Below are positions 1-11,962 of a DNA stretch of 64,000 bases, one piece after another (position 1 is the stretch's first letter; every line of letters starts with the position of its first letter). The stretch lies in NCBI RefSeq assembly GCF_000699445.3, contig NC_067197.1:33215809-33279808 (forward strand), given 5' to 3'. Origin of the DNA: Schistosoma haematobium. Taxonomy: Eukaryota > Platyhelminthes > Trematoda > Strigeidida > Schistosomatidae. A program made the position numbers and the translations under genes. The notes beneath the pieces were generated by a model. That model was not told the origin of the DNA, ran no database searches, and worked only from the letters and a program-made list of their open reading frames with translations.

Positions 1-59
1 GAATTAGTGTCCAATAATACTAAGTAATAGGAGTAGCTGGGTCGTAATAAAAGAAATTA

Positions 60-330
60 TAACAATAGTAAAGCATTTCCCTTGGACAACCAGCATCTGT
101 ACCGATGCCGCCTCACAACGGAAGGACGATGATAGAAGAGGTTGATCCTGAAAATCTCACACCTCACTTTACACCCACGGATTTCCGTCTCCGGCGGTAA
201 AGCCTTATGAAGTGAGGAGCTGATACATCAAAAACTTCCCATAAAAAGGTCGTGAGAGACCGGATTCAAGCAGTTGTCTCATAAGTTCTGAGGTCACATT
301 CCAGGTCGTTAAACCCAGTCTCTTTTCATG
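60..330 (-). repeat. dispersed repeat fragment (inverted relative of 58545-58800)
   Basis: Read on the minus strand this stretch resembles 58545-58800 read on the plus strand. Shared blocks include the 'cgccggagacgga' box and the 'acgacctttttat' box, with moderate divergence between. It is therefore a mobile or satellite-like repeat and not a host gene. It may be the 5' untranslated part of a LINE, but I cannot tie it to one of the LINEs here. Confidence 0.55.
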
Positions 331-1019
331 GCATGGGTAACCGGAAAGTAGAGACTGCCTTTGTGTCTCTAACAGTACTCAGGGTCATTCTATTCACGAT
401 CAAATTCCCTACTAGTCTCTCCCATACGACTAACCTTTCTCGTATATATATCACCACGCAACCAATCCTAAGGATTCCACTTTATGAAAAGTTATTCCTG
501 GTCTCCTTAAACCACGCTGTAAACTACAAGTTAGAGCTTTTAATGTTCGAACGTTGTGTCAGAGTAGACAATAGGACTCTTTAGCTAGGATTCTAGAATC
601 TTGTGCCATAAATGTATGCTGCGTCTCCGAAACGCTCATACGCGATCCAAGTACAGTCATTCATTTGACCTCACCTTGTAAATATACAAGGAACTGTCAG
701 GATTTAACCTTCGACATTCTGTAAACCCCACTCCAATTTCCTGCGGCTTCGCTGGTGTACGTATGATATTAAATCTAAAAGCAGAACAGGCTCTGTTAGA
801 CTGGATTCCGAAAGACGGTCGATCGTGTGCTGTTCGACTAAACGAGACAGTATGAAGTCGAAAAGATAGGGACACATACCGTTGCCTTTTCGTTGACTCA
901 GCCTACGTTCCCACTGATTGTAGCTCGGATTAAGCTAAAAATAAATCATATAGGAAACCACCCAACCTCCTTCAAAAAGATACACTCTCTGATGCAGTAA
1001 TCATAGCAGGTTATTTTAA
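331..1019. other. no recognised gene; probable repeat relic
   Basis: Contains short open stretches on both strands (for example 333-584 plus and 657-875 minus), none with a recognisable family. Base composition is less AT-rich than the introns further right, which suggests decayed mobile DNA. Confidence 0.3.
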
Positions 1020-3560
1020 TTTTTACTTAAGCGGGTTTTACATTGTTGAGGCTCAGAGAACAGATAATGGAGACTGTTGCAACTATGCTCAGGTAACCAT
1101 CCATTTCTGGCAAACACCAACTTTAAACATAAGGACAAACATCATCTGACGTCGCGACCTCCATAATCAACTGACCGATGGACTTTAATAGGTCATATTG
1201 CTATTAGCCATCGTTGGAGGGGCTCGACTGAAAACTCGCTTATTTTGGAGCATGTGAGTGAACTCGGATCATGCCCTAGTTCAAGCATGTATTTGTCTGC
1301 ATCTTACAGAACGTAAGAAATCCACAACAAGAAAATCACTTCAGGTTCAACTTATTGGTGAAAACATTGGGATAATATTTCAGGATCAACTGCATAAGGA
1401 GGTAATCAATCGCGAAAATGATGTCTACCACGAAGTACCTTAATATGGTATCCAAAAAGCTATGGAAATACCAGTCATGTTTGCTAGGAACTTAAATCAA
1501 AAGGTAGAGAAAAATCAGTAGATTTCAGGGAGATCTATAGAACTGATAGATGCTCTGAAACTCATCCCGTCTGGCTCCAAACACAATGAGGAGCGGAGGC
1601 AGCTTAAACATAGGCTGATCAAAAGCCTATGTAATGATTGTGAGCATTGGTGGCTAGATAAACTAGAAGAGATGGAAAAAGCAACGACGATAGGTAACAT
1701 CAGCTAATTAATAATTGCTCAAACTTATCAAGGAAACGGGTATTAAAAATCCGACTATTCGAGAAAATATCACGGAAAACGACAGGACTATTATTCACTC
1801 TTAATCCAGGGAATTGAACCGATGGACAGAAAACTTAAGGGCACATTTTAAGTGACCTTTAACAACACTTTAGTCACTCACTAGCTCCAAGCAACCTGAA
1901 TGGCAAACTGATGTAGGTCCTCTAACTCTTAGTGAGATTGAAAAAGCCACAAGTAATGTAAACCGAAGGAGAGCAGCAGGACCTGATGGACTAACTACTG
2001 AGATTTTTAAGGACAGCGGTTCTAGCATCTAGATTAACAGTCTTAGCTAAAATCTGAGAGGTGGACTTGATCCCATCTGACTGGTCTTCATCACTGGTCG
2101 TCCCAGTCTATAAGAAAGAACAAAAACCCTCTAATGATAATCACAGAGAAATCAGTTTAACTAATGTAGTGGCCCCAATAATACTTGAACGTATAACTAC
2201 AGCTCGTGAAGAGCAAATTCAGAAAATCAAGCTGGTTTCTTACCTGAACGTGGATGTATTAGCCAAATATTCACCTTTCGGCAGATTTTGGAACATAGAC
2301 ATACTTTTCAACGTCCCACTATAATTATATTTTTTGACCTTGAGGCAGCGTTCGACTCTGTTGATCAGGTTTTGTGAAAGTGTTTGATATTGTAGTGCGT
2401 ACTAAAGTACACTAGCCTTGTGCAGGCTTTTTACTCGAACACTACTAATCGAAACAGAGCTTATGCCGAACTGTCATCGAAACTGTTTCATTCAACTGGT
2501 GTTTGATAGGGTTGTTCGCTTCATTTATATTTAACGTTGTCATAGACATGCTTTTAGAGACAACGCTTTCATCGTCTGACCTTTCATGGAATGGTCTACC
2601 GAGGAATTCACTTGTTAGCTTAGAATACACAGACGATATAGTTCTGTTCAGTGAAGACGATGAGAAAACGAAATGTTTTCTGACCACATTAACCAACGAT
2701 GCAGGCATGTTCGGAATCCGGCTCTCTCTATCCAAATGCAAGATGTTACATCAGGATTGGCTTATGTCACCACCTGAATTAGTGATAAGGAGTGAAGTAG
2801 TTAAACGCATTGACTGCTTCACTTATTTTGGGAGTCTCATCACTACTGATAGTCTGGTGTCTGACAAAATCTCGGCACAGATTAAGAAGGCTCGATTGGC
2901 TTTTGGTAACTTTGTCACTTCTGGAGTGAAGAGATATCCATCTTCCAACCAAAGGAGTTCACTGCACAGCAGTTCACTCAGCTCCACTTTATACATGTGA
3001 AATATAATTATTTAGAGTAGATAATGCTCGTAGATTAATGGTATTCGACCATAGGTGTCTTCGAAGCATTGCTGATGTATTTTAGGACCACGGAGTAACT
3101 AATGCCTTGATTAGGAAGAGAGTACTGGGTAATGATGGGAAGTTGATTAATCAGGTAGTAAATCTTCATTACCTGAAGTGGTCGGGAAATGTGTTACGTA
3201 TGCCTAACCACTATCTACCTCGACGAGCGATGTTTTCTGGTGCAGGAGTAAGCTGGAAGAAAGCCAGGGGCGGCCAAAACAAAACATGGCATCAGTCTAT
3301 GAAGTCATTGACAATCGGACCAAGCCATCATAATAGGTGTAGACTACCTGGTTCGGGTCCACATAATATTGTAACCAATGGTTGGACCTTGAATGACATG
3401 GCTCGAAATCGTTTGCATAAATTCTTTGTCCTCATCGAAATTATAAATTTCTCAGAAACCATTTGTTTTTATTTCGTTAAATTATATTTTCTCTTCGAGT
3501 CATCTTCTGTGCCTAATTTTTTCTATTATCTCTGATACTGTTACTATGTCTGCGACTTGA
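1020..3560 (+). mobile_element. degenerate RTE-like non-LTR retrotransposon (LINE family A)
   Basis: Fragments of one LINE polyprotein appear in order on the plus strand. Around 1180-1290 is the end of an apurinic-type endonuclease, with a block reading 'ISHRWRGS' followed by 'SDHALV'. Near 1970-2030 is the linker/RT start 'GPDGLTTEIFKD'. A 'FFDLEAAFDSVD' block lies at 2330-2365, and the RT catalytic box reads YTDD near 2625. Then come 'FTYFGSLIT' (about 2820) and the C-terminal 'GNVLRMPNHYLPRRA' block (3180-3235). Many stops and frame changes break it, so it cannot make an active protein. The 3' tail runs to about 3560. Same family type as the minus-strand LINE at 13860-16430. RTE rather than CR1 clade is my recollection of schistosome Perere-3/SR3 proteins. 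Confidence 0.8.
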
Positions 3561-3958
3561 TTAGTTTGCGTAGAACTTAGAGGATTATCCTCATTATTGC
3601 AGTAATTTTAATGTTGCGGAAAACTATTAATAGGATTTAGAATATCGGCTTAATAGCATACTCAAAACGAATACCGACAGTCTTTAGAAAAACGTTTGTT
3701 ATGAAAACAGATGTGGTATAGAGGTATGGATGTTCGATATTTAATGCATATGTGAAACACCCAATTTTGTCACATAATGACAGTTTAATCCAACAAATTC
3801 AACTTCAAATCGGTCGTCAATAATGAGTATTTAAGCCTACTATATGGTATGGAGATAAGGCTATCACCCACTCCGTTAAACTTATATGCCTCATTTTCCA
3901 GCAGAGCATAAATTAAATTTACTTATAAGATATTCTTCAAATAAAACTTCAAACTTAC

Positions 3959-4017
3959 CACATAAAAAGTAACCAATGGAAATCGATAGTGCCATAAGAC
4001 CAGAATGAGATACACTT
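3959..4017 (-). CDS. TLCD4-like: TLCD4-like gene, coding exon 3
   Basis: Donor GTAAGT at 3953-3958. The acceptor is an AGAAG tandem, so the exon may begin at 4017 or three bases later at 4014, both in frame. It completes exon 2's split codon and encodes 'VSHSGLMALSISIGYFLC', a membrane helix at the expected place in the TLC domain. It ends one base into a codon; no following exon was found in the window. Confidence 0.68.
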
Positions 4018-7000
4018 CTTTTGAAGAGAATATGAGAAAGGAAATACATGTAAAAAGTATTGTTATGATAAGAACAAGTGAATAATATATTTATCCACTC
4101 CATTTCCTACTGTTTTATTTCACTCAGTTTTACCATATATACGAAACTAAAAAGTAACTTGGGTAAATTCTGGCTTCTTCCTAACCAACCCCTCGTCATA
4201 ACTATCATCATGATCGCTAATTTAGTCACTTAGAACCTAATACATACAAGCATTGGTAAAATTTTCTACACACCAGAAAGGCAAGATGAAATTGTTAAGC
4301 TATAAACCAAAGAAGTAGATATTGTACGGCCGATAGTAAAATATATAGCAATAAAGTAACTAAGTGATTAGATCACATAAGGTATATTGTCTAAAGAAAA
4401 CATTTAATAAACGAACTGGGGAAAATCGTTAATAAATTAACAATGTGTTTGATAATCGAGGAGTAATAATAAGTAGTTATGTCTTAACAATAGCTATGTC
4501 AGAAAAATGAAACAACAATCACATTTAGATACAGGGATGAGACTATTTATTAACCAATCTAGCCTAACAAATAAGTTGGGTGAAATTTTAAGTTATACTG
4601 ATGGCACGTTGTACAAGTTTCAAACAACCAATCTAGAAAGTAAACATTTAGACTAATAATATATGATTTTATTCATTAGAGATACCAATTGTCTCTAAAT
4701 TATTGTGATTTACCAATTAAGTCAATCTGAAGATGATTACTGTTCACTCTGACTTTAGAAGTTTTGATGACATGGATTCCCAAAGTCCAGTTAGTACATG
4801 GTAACCTAGTATCACCTGTGGCGTTGGTGAGACGTCCGTCTCCCAAACAAATAGCGCAACAGTCCGCTCTATTCTACTTTATGGCTGTGAAACAATTTCT
4901 ATGAAAGTAGATGTTCGTATGCTGAAGGTTTTTGATCACAGATGAATGTTGAGAGTGACATGACATGGCTCAAAATTGTCCATTTTTCAATCATATCGAT
5001 CTTGGATTCTATTATCCCTTCATATATATCTTTCAATTATCTTTTCAAACCATATTTCTAAGGTTTAAATACCATTTTTAATATATCTAGTACATCATTT
5101 TTATTTCTGTTGTTATTTTTACGTTGTCCCAATCAGGTATGGCAACTTGAACCAACACACATTCGTAACAGGATGTATGTTTATGTATATCTGCCTTCGC
5201 TAGCACTAAACCAGGAGGCTGCGGTGAAAGCAAGGAAGGTTTTCGAGATACTTGTGTTCACAGTATGTAGAATAGAACTTTAATCAAGTCAGAATCACCA
5301 AACGTTACTTGATTTAAAACATGGTGCCGCGGCTAATTAACTTTGGAAAACCAATCCTGCACATAAGCATTCGTCAAACAGTGAGGGACAGACTCAGAAA
5401 ACCTTAACGTTCGTATTACTGCAAAACGGTGAACGAGCAAGTTAATGGTAACAAGCTAGCTAAATTTTTACACACTGAGGTTTCTTACGCAGATTTCCCG
5501 TAAACAGGTGCTTCTTGTTTTGCAACTAGTTTTAAATGCAGTCATATCCTCAAGCCCAGTGACGCGAAGTGATGCGAAAAAGATGACTTGTTAAATGTGA
5601 ACAAGAACAGAAATCATGGCATCAATATAATGCACGAAACTCTAAGTGGCATTCGATGTACTTAAGTGTATTAAGTGACATTTATTTGTCAATCGAAATA
5701 TTCACACGAAAGAGCTAAACAGATTTTGTATTTTAGAATAGTAGACTGTAGTACAGGCAAAAGTGCAAGTTATTTCCATACGGTAAACTTTCCTGAGCAA
5801 ATTTTAAACGCTAGTAAATAATAATTATCAAATCCAAACAAACAAAATCGAAACAACTGTAAAAGACACAGATTACTTACATAGCCGGATTATACCACAG
5901 ATCAGCATTGGTAACTAGCGCTGTAACACACAGAATGCTAACAATAGTCGCGTGTATTGACGATACTACACTGAAACCAAGAAGAAAAATAGTTTAAAAC
6001 TATTTATACTTGAAATATAATAAATCGATGTTCTTTAGAACTGGGTTTTGATTATCTCACATCAGAAAACGTAAAAATGTATAAAGTACGAAATCTATAG
6101 TGTATTCCGAGTTCGAAAAGCAGATCAGTACATATCACAACAATTTCAACAAGTGATAGTTAAAAACGGTGCACAATCTGATTACATACATACTTAAAAC
6201 TTCCAAAAATGAACTGGTGAACTAAAGAAAAGTGGGCAGAACAAACTAACGCTCAGTACTGTACTGAAATAGAAATAATGTATTAGATATAATAAAAAGT
6301 GGTTGAACCTAAGAAATATAATTTGAAAAGATATTTGGAAGGTATGTATAAAGAGATAATGGAATCCAAGATGGATAAGATTAAAAAACGCACAGTTTTG
6401 AGTCATGTCATAGAACGTCTCCAATTATTGATGAGTTTCCACAAACCCTGACAAAGTAGTCTGCGCCTACCTACTTGCCTCAGACCAATGGTCAATAGCT
6501 TCGTCGATTGATGTTGCATTTGGATTTGAGAGTACTTAACATTTTTTCCAACCTAATCCTGTACTATCGATTACTGCTCGTTAAGGAGACTGACACCTGA
6601 AGAATTAGGTTAAGTAAATGCTTTTTCTAGGATACTGATGACAAAGACATATAGGCGGCCGTGACAAGCCTCTGTATGCCGTTACCGAAGCTTTGAAATG
6701 AAAGAACCACTTCAATATACTCTAGAAAGATGACTGGTAACCAACTAACCATGGCGTATATTTTTCTAGGAATAACGGGGAGATTTATGTTTTACAAAAA
6801 CAAGTTTAGATTAGTTGCTTAGTCCTAACATAAAGTGATTTCACCATTTGACTTACTTTGTACTCACCAAGAGGGATGGGAATGGAACTATAGCCTGCAA
6901 TAGTATTGCGTGATTTGGGTTATCCTGAAGAATTATGAGTTTCATAACACTTCTAAAACCTAATCTGGCTGATTCTAAATAACTCGAGACTCGGTAACAT

Positions 7001-7377
7001 ATAACGTACATATTTCTAAGGTTTGAAGTGAAAAATAAAACCAAGCACACAAACACAATAGCCATATGTAATTGTGTAATTACATTAGTACCAACGAATG
7101 GATTTCTGTGTGACATATGATTAGGCTAGTGGGTCTTAGGTATACTAGATACGACGACTTACCGTGAATCCCATTCCATCCTATGGGGCCGAGGTAGATT
7201 TCGATACAACTTATTATATCGTGTGAATATCCAAGGGCTGATGATGTGATGGATTGTTAAACAGCAACCGAAGCTGAGAACAGACCATTTAAAATAGTAT
7301 TCGGCTTTGGGACCTTTTCGTAATTCTCCAAATACCGAAAGAGCTTCCTCGAGATCGCCACCTACAGCCATCTCCAT
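3959..7377 (-). CDS. TLCD4-like: TLC-domain membrane protein, TLCD4/TMEM56-like (5' part of gene, three exons)
   Basis: Three minus-strand exons join with matching phase: 7163-7377, 5881-5970 and 3959-4017. The first holds the start codon and ends in a 'RMEWDSR' block; the second begins 'VVSSIHA' and contains 'NADLWYNPA'; the third reads 'LMALSISIGYFLC'. This order matches the N-terminal half of TLCD4/TMEM56: a hydrophobic first helix, the EW-SR motif, 'VSTCHS', 'DPLW', then 'IAIASGYL'. TLC proteins are multi-pass membrane proteins; TLCD family members are linked to membrane lipid composition. The later part, with the His-rich helix, lies outside the window to the left or was not found. The 4800-5130 LINE fragment sits in intron 2, and the LINE at 1020-3560 lies downstream of exon 3. 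Family assignment is from remembered human sequence features, not a search. Confidence 0.75.
4790..5130 (+). mobile_element. short LINE family A fragment
   Basis: A plus-strand reading contains 'VRSILLYGCET' then 'DVRMLKVFDHR', the connection region just after the RT domain of family A LINEs. It is followed directly by a tail like that after 3395 of the larger copy ('acatggctcraaa'). The C-terminal block is missing, so this is an internally deleted relic inside intron 2 of the TLCD4-like gene. Confidence 0.6.
5140..5874. other. intron sequence, nothing recognised
   Basis: AT-rich, no open stretch of note. It lies within intron 2 of the minus-strand TLCD4-like gene. Confidence 0.5.
5881..5970 (-). 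CDS. TLCD4-like: TLCD4-like gene, coding exon 2
   Basis: Acceptor 'ttggtttcag' abuts 5970 and donor GTAAGT is at 5875-5880. The 90 nt begin with one base that completes the split codon of exon 1 (CG+T, Arg) and end with two bases. It encodes a hydrophobic helix 'IHATIVSILCVTALV' followed by 'NADLWYNPA'. Confidence 0.78.
5975..7156. other. intron 1 of the TLCD4-like gene
   Basis: No coding exon that fits the phase between exon 1 and exon 2. A minus-strand open stretch at 6853-7116 has no recognisable motif and its splice possibilities do not keep phase. Confidence 0.5.
7163..7377 (-). CDS. TLCD4-like: TLCD4-like gene, coding exon 1
   Basis: Starts at ATG 7377 (a second ATG two codons later) and ends at a GTAAGT donor whose complement is 7157-7162. 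It is 215 nt, so it ends two bases into a codon. It encodes an acidic start, then a hydrophobic helix ('VLSFGCCLTI') and 'ISPWIFTRYNKLYRNL', matching the first membrane segment and loop of TLCD4 proteins. Confidence 0.75.
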
Positions 7378-8866
7378 AGATGTTCGATTGAATGATATTC
7401 AAAAATGCAGCCAACTACAGCGAGCTACCATTTGTCAAACACCTGGACCCTATGAAGTCGTCTGAAGATGGCCTTGATTTGCTATGTGACGGGTTGAAAC
7501 AAAACCAGATCGAAAAATGCTGAATTTTGAAAGAGACGATCGCATAACCTCTTAAACCTTTGAAGCAACAAATGGCACTAGATATATGTTGTACATGATG
7601 TCTTTGTAAGAAAAATTCATATCGTAGGGTTTCAAACGTATCTGTGCGAAATTGAAGAAGCTTTGGCATAGTGGGGTTCCGTATTTCGTGGCAATCGATC
7701 ACCGATGCCTTCAGGTAAAATTCTATTCACATTTTAAGATAGAAGAGAAAATAAAATTAGTAAATTCTATCGAGATATTATCCAGAGAAAATATCAAGTT
7801 TTCTCTCAAAAGAGCACCGGGAAATTACTCGTACCATCTCGGCCACAGGGTGATTCCGGTATTTGACTAATTTTAAGGAGTGGAAGGTGTACCTACAATC
7901 TATTCTTCTGTGTTATGTCCCTAGTTTCTGGGTGTTGCGACTAAACTTAAGTAGGTATTTAAGGAGATGCACAGAAGTGTTTAGGATGGTTTATGTCATT
8001 AGGAAATCACCTCTTAGATGCCTGTGCTACAACTGTTGCAGGTTCAGTGAGCATCCACTTAAATCTTTTTCGTTATATCTGGTTCTAAAAATAAAGCAGA
8101 GTTCTAAGCTAGTAGAGAAACTTTGGATAGTAAAATGCTGTTTAGGACATCGACTATATGATGAGTATATGGTTCAAACATTACGGAAGACTGCTTTCTG
8201 TCGATTCTTTGTTCATACAAGGATTGGATCAAGCAACTTGGTGCACCAGTAAAACCGTACCCTGAACTGATTAGCAAGATATTTGAACGTTAAAAATATT
8301 TTTATCACTTCGCGGCATAAGAGAGCTTCCCACTCCAGAATCGATGAAGAGCTTTGGTGAACTTGGACTGTATGTCCCTAAACTTAAGTTAACTTGAAAA
8401 CTAAACAAGTATTGATATGATATTTTTTACAGGTCACCTTCTGATCTTCAATATTAATTAACACACCCAAGCAGAACACACGTTACCTATTATTGGAAAA
8501 CTTTCCATAGAAATAAAAGGTTCTCAACAGCTAAGGAAACTAGTGGTAATGTTAAAATGCTCTCAGATAATGTGTCAGTACCGAAATGTACTTCGGAAAA
8601 CGAAAATACAGATGTCAGTACACCTGAAGAGTGATGTTCTGAATGTGAAAGTATGAGAGGTTGTTGTTCTCGAGGGAGGCAAAGAGATTGACATAACATT
8701 TACAAGTCAGTGTCTTAGAAACAATGTATTCAAAGGACAAGTGAAAATGAAAGGTCACTGCCTAACCGAGCGATTTCATTTGTTATTTGGTGTCATACGT
8801 TGCAAGTGGATCATTCAACGGTGCTTCAATAACACATAACTTAACTCTTAGTATAAAGTTTTACTT
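7378..8866. other. unresolved upstream region of the TLCD4-like gene
   Basis: Should contain the promoter and 5' untranslated exon(s) of the minus-strand TLCD4-like gene, but I see no decisive promoter element. Several plus-strand stretches stay open for 60-130 codons in competing frames (7863-8252, and 8430-8840 with one stop). None matches a family I know; they could be a decayed pseudogene. Confidence 0.3.
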
Positions 8867-8867
8867 A

Positions 8868-11800
8868 CGCTTGTTACTCCTCGTGAAGGAGCATAGGCCG
8901 CCCACCTGCATTCTCCATTCAAACCAGTCCTAGGCAATCCTTTCCAGTTCCGTCCAGTTGTTATTCATCTTTTTCATATCTGCTTCTATCTCCCGACGTA
9001 ATGTGTTCTTTGGCCTTCCTCTTTTCTGCTTCCTTTCAGGATTCCAAGTTAGGGCTTGCCTCGTGATGCAGTTTGATTATTTCCGTAATGTATGTCCTAT
9101 CCATTTCCATCGTCTTTTCCTAATTTCCTCTTCAACTGGAAGCTGGTTTGTTCTCTCCCACAGAAGGCTATTGCTGATGGTATCCGGCCAATCGATGTTG
9201 GATATCTTGCGTAGACAACTATTTATAAATACTTGTACCTTCTTGATGGTGGTTGTAGTTCTCCAAGTTTCACCTTCATACAGTAGAACTGCCTTGACGT
9301 TCGTATTGAAGATTCTCACTTTGATATTGGTTGAAAGTTGTTTTGAGTTCCATATGTTCTTCAATTGTAGGAATGTGGCCCTTGCTCTGCCAATCCTCGC
9401 CTTTACGTCTGCATCTAAACCTCCTTGTTTATCGATGACGCTTCCCAGGTATGTGAAGGATTCTACATCTTGCGGAGTTTCGCCATCAAGAGTGATTGGA
9501 CTGCTGTTCTCCGCTTTGAATTTGAGGACCTTGGTTTTCCGCTTGTGTATGTTGAGGCCTACTGATGCAGAGACTGCTGCTACACTGACTGTCTTTGTCT
9601 GCATCTGTTCGTGTGTATGTGATAGGAGGGCTAGATCATCTGCGAAGTCCAAATCGTCTAATTAGTTCTGAGCTGTCCATTGTATGCTGTGTTTTCCCTC
9701 AAATGTCGAGGTCTTTATAATCCAGTCGACCACCAGAAGAAAAAGGAAGGGAGAGAGTAAAAAGCCTTGTCTGACTCCGGTCCTTACTTGGAATGCATCT
9801 GTCAGCTGTACTCCATGCACGATTTGCATTGTAGTCCGTCGTATGAGTTCCGGATAATATTGACAATCTTCTCAGGAACTCCGTAGTGTCGGAAAAGTTC
9901 CCATTACATCCTCCTATTTACACTGTCAAATGCCTTTTCATAATCAATGAAGTTAATGTATAGTGACGAGTTCCACTCAAATGACGGTTCGACGATGATC
10001 CGTAGTGTCGCAATTTGGTCTGTGCACGATCGATCCTTACGGAATCCAGCTTGTTGATCTCGAAGTTGGGCGTCTACTGCATCCTTCATCCGGTTCAGCA
10101 AAACTCTGTTAAAGACTTTCCCTGGTATTGACAGTAGTGTAATGACTCTGTAGTTTTCACATTTGCTCAGATCTCCTTTCTTTGGAATCTTGACGAGGTG
10201 CCCTTCTTTCCAGTCCATCGACACTTATTCCTCCTCCCAAATCTTTTTGAATAGAAGGTGAAGCATGTTTATAGTTACTTCGATGTCTGACTTCAGTGCT
10301 TCAGCTGGTATGTTGTCGGGTCCTGCTGCTTTCCCTCCCATTGGAGCCGGCCTATTCAGGAGCTCCTCGAAGTATTCTACCCATCTGTTCGGCTGTTTTT
10401 GAATTTCAGTGATTGGATTGCCTTCTTTGTCCTTGACTGGTCTTTCTGGTTTACCGTATTTTCCTGCTAGTTTCTTCGTTGTACTGTAAAGCTGTTTCAT
10501 ATTTCCTTCTCTTGCAGCTTTTTCCGCCGTCGTTGCTAGTTCTTCCACGTATTTCTGCTTGTCGGCTCTAATGCTCTTCTTCACTTGCTTGTTTGCTTCT
10601 ATGTATTCAGCTTGTGCTTGGACTTCCTCTGTTCCTGTTCGGCTGTTGTTAATTGCTGTCTTCTTGTTTTTCCTTTCTTTGATCTTTCCCAGTGTTTCTA
10701 TAGAGATCCATTCCTTAGGATGATGCTTCTTGAGGCCCAGAACCTCCTGACACGTTGAAGTTAATGCTTCCTTGATAACTTTCCAGCTGTCCTCCATAGT
10801 AGTGTCTTCTTCCTTCAGTAGATCCTGTAAGGCTTGGAACCTGTTGTTGAGAGCTATCTTGAATTCGTTGAGTCTGTCAGTATCTCGAAGGAAGGCTGTA
10901 TTGAACCTTTGTAATGCTGTTTGTCCACTTGTCCAGTTCTTCTTTAGCTTCAGTTATAAATTGGTCACAACTAGGTGGTGATCTGAAGCTATGTCAGCTA
11001 CTCTCCTGATTCTCACATCTTCCATTGTCCTTCAGAACTTTTTATTGATGCAAATATGATCTATCTGGTTCTCTGTGGTGTGGTCCGTTGAGATCTATGT
11101 AGCTCTGTGCATACGTTTGTGTGGAAATATTGTGCCTCCTGTGACCGATTTGTTGAATGCACATAGATTTGCAAATCTTCCTCCGTTTTCGTTTCTTTCT
11201 CCCAGTCCATGTCGTCCCATAATATCTTCATATCCGGTGTTGTCTATTCCGACTTTGGCGTTTAGATCTCCCATGAAAATGGTGAGGTCGTTTCTTGGGC
11301 ACTTCTCTGTGATTGACTGCAGCCTCTCATAGAATTGATCTTTAATGTCGTCGTTGCTATCATTGGTGGGTGCATAACATTGGATAATATTCATTGTGAT
11401 CCCCTCCTTCTTTGTTTTGAATGATGCTTTGATGATTCTGGATCCGTGAGACTCCCATCATACAAGTGCATTTCGTGCTACTTTGGATAGCATTAGAGCG
11501 ACTACCTGAGTGTGTGGAGCATTTTCCTCTTCGTGACCGGAGTATAGCAGCATCCCTCTCGTATTTCACCTTTGTTGTCCAGCTTGGGTCCAATGGGTTT
11601 CGCTGATTCTCAGTACTACCAAGTTGTATCTCCTCATTTCCGTTTCTATTTGACTGGTCTTTCCGGTCTCCCACACTAATCGGACGTTTCATGTACCTAT
11701 AAAAATTGTTGACTTGGTTGTTAGAAGTGGCATCGGCTTCGTGGCATACGAAGGAACTCGGCTTTCACCATGAGGGATCATAGTTCTTCTAAATGAAGAC

Positions 11801-11962
11801 CTTCTAACTCCCAGGGGAGAGTTCAAATGGTTTGAATTATTTTTTCTGGTAATCGTTTTTTAGCGAGTTAGTTTTCTACGGGATGGGCTCGCTAACTCCA
11901 TGCCCAACTCTCCACCTTAACCCGGGCTTGGGACCGGTAGTAACTCTAGAAGAGCTACAGGC
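8868..11962 (-). mobile_element. RTE-like LINE (SR2-type), copy 1, decayed
   Basis: Minus-strand element from about 11962 (5' leader with the 'ctccgcctg' start and a GC-rich block shared with copies 2 and 3) to about 8868. Protein pieces in order: endonuclease with 'MGDLNAKVG' (11095-11394), linker and RT start (10225-10797), RT with '[15 protein letters not shown]' (9904-10224), and the RT C-terminal part with 'FADDLALLS' and '[12 protein letters not shown]' (9077-9652). Stops and frame changes interrupt every junction, so it is inactive. I found no clear target-site duplication. Confidence 0.85.

Noticed and set aside
8190..8390. Possible relic of an acyl-CoA-dehydrogenase-like gene ('SFGELGLYVPKL')
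   Set aside because: The resemblance is short, needs a frame change, and the flanking sequence does not continue it.
8430..8840. Plus-strand stretch open for about 130 codons with one stop after a good acceptor-like site
   Set aside because: Two competing frames are open, neither has a recognisable motif, and no partner exon was found; kept only as an unresolved region.
8958..9665. Long plus-strand open frame of 235 codons
   Set aside because: It is the antisense shadow of the RTE copy 1 reverse transcriptase; the same mirror frame recurs over RTE copy 3 (54995-55798).
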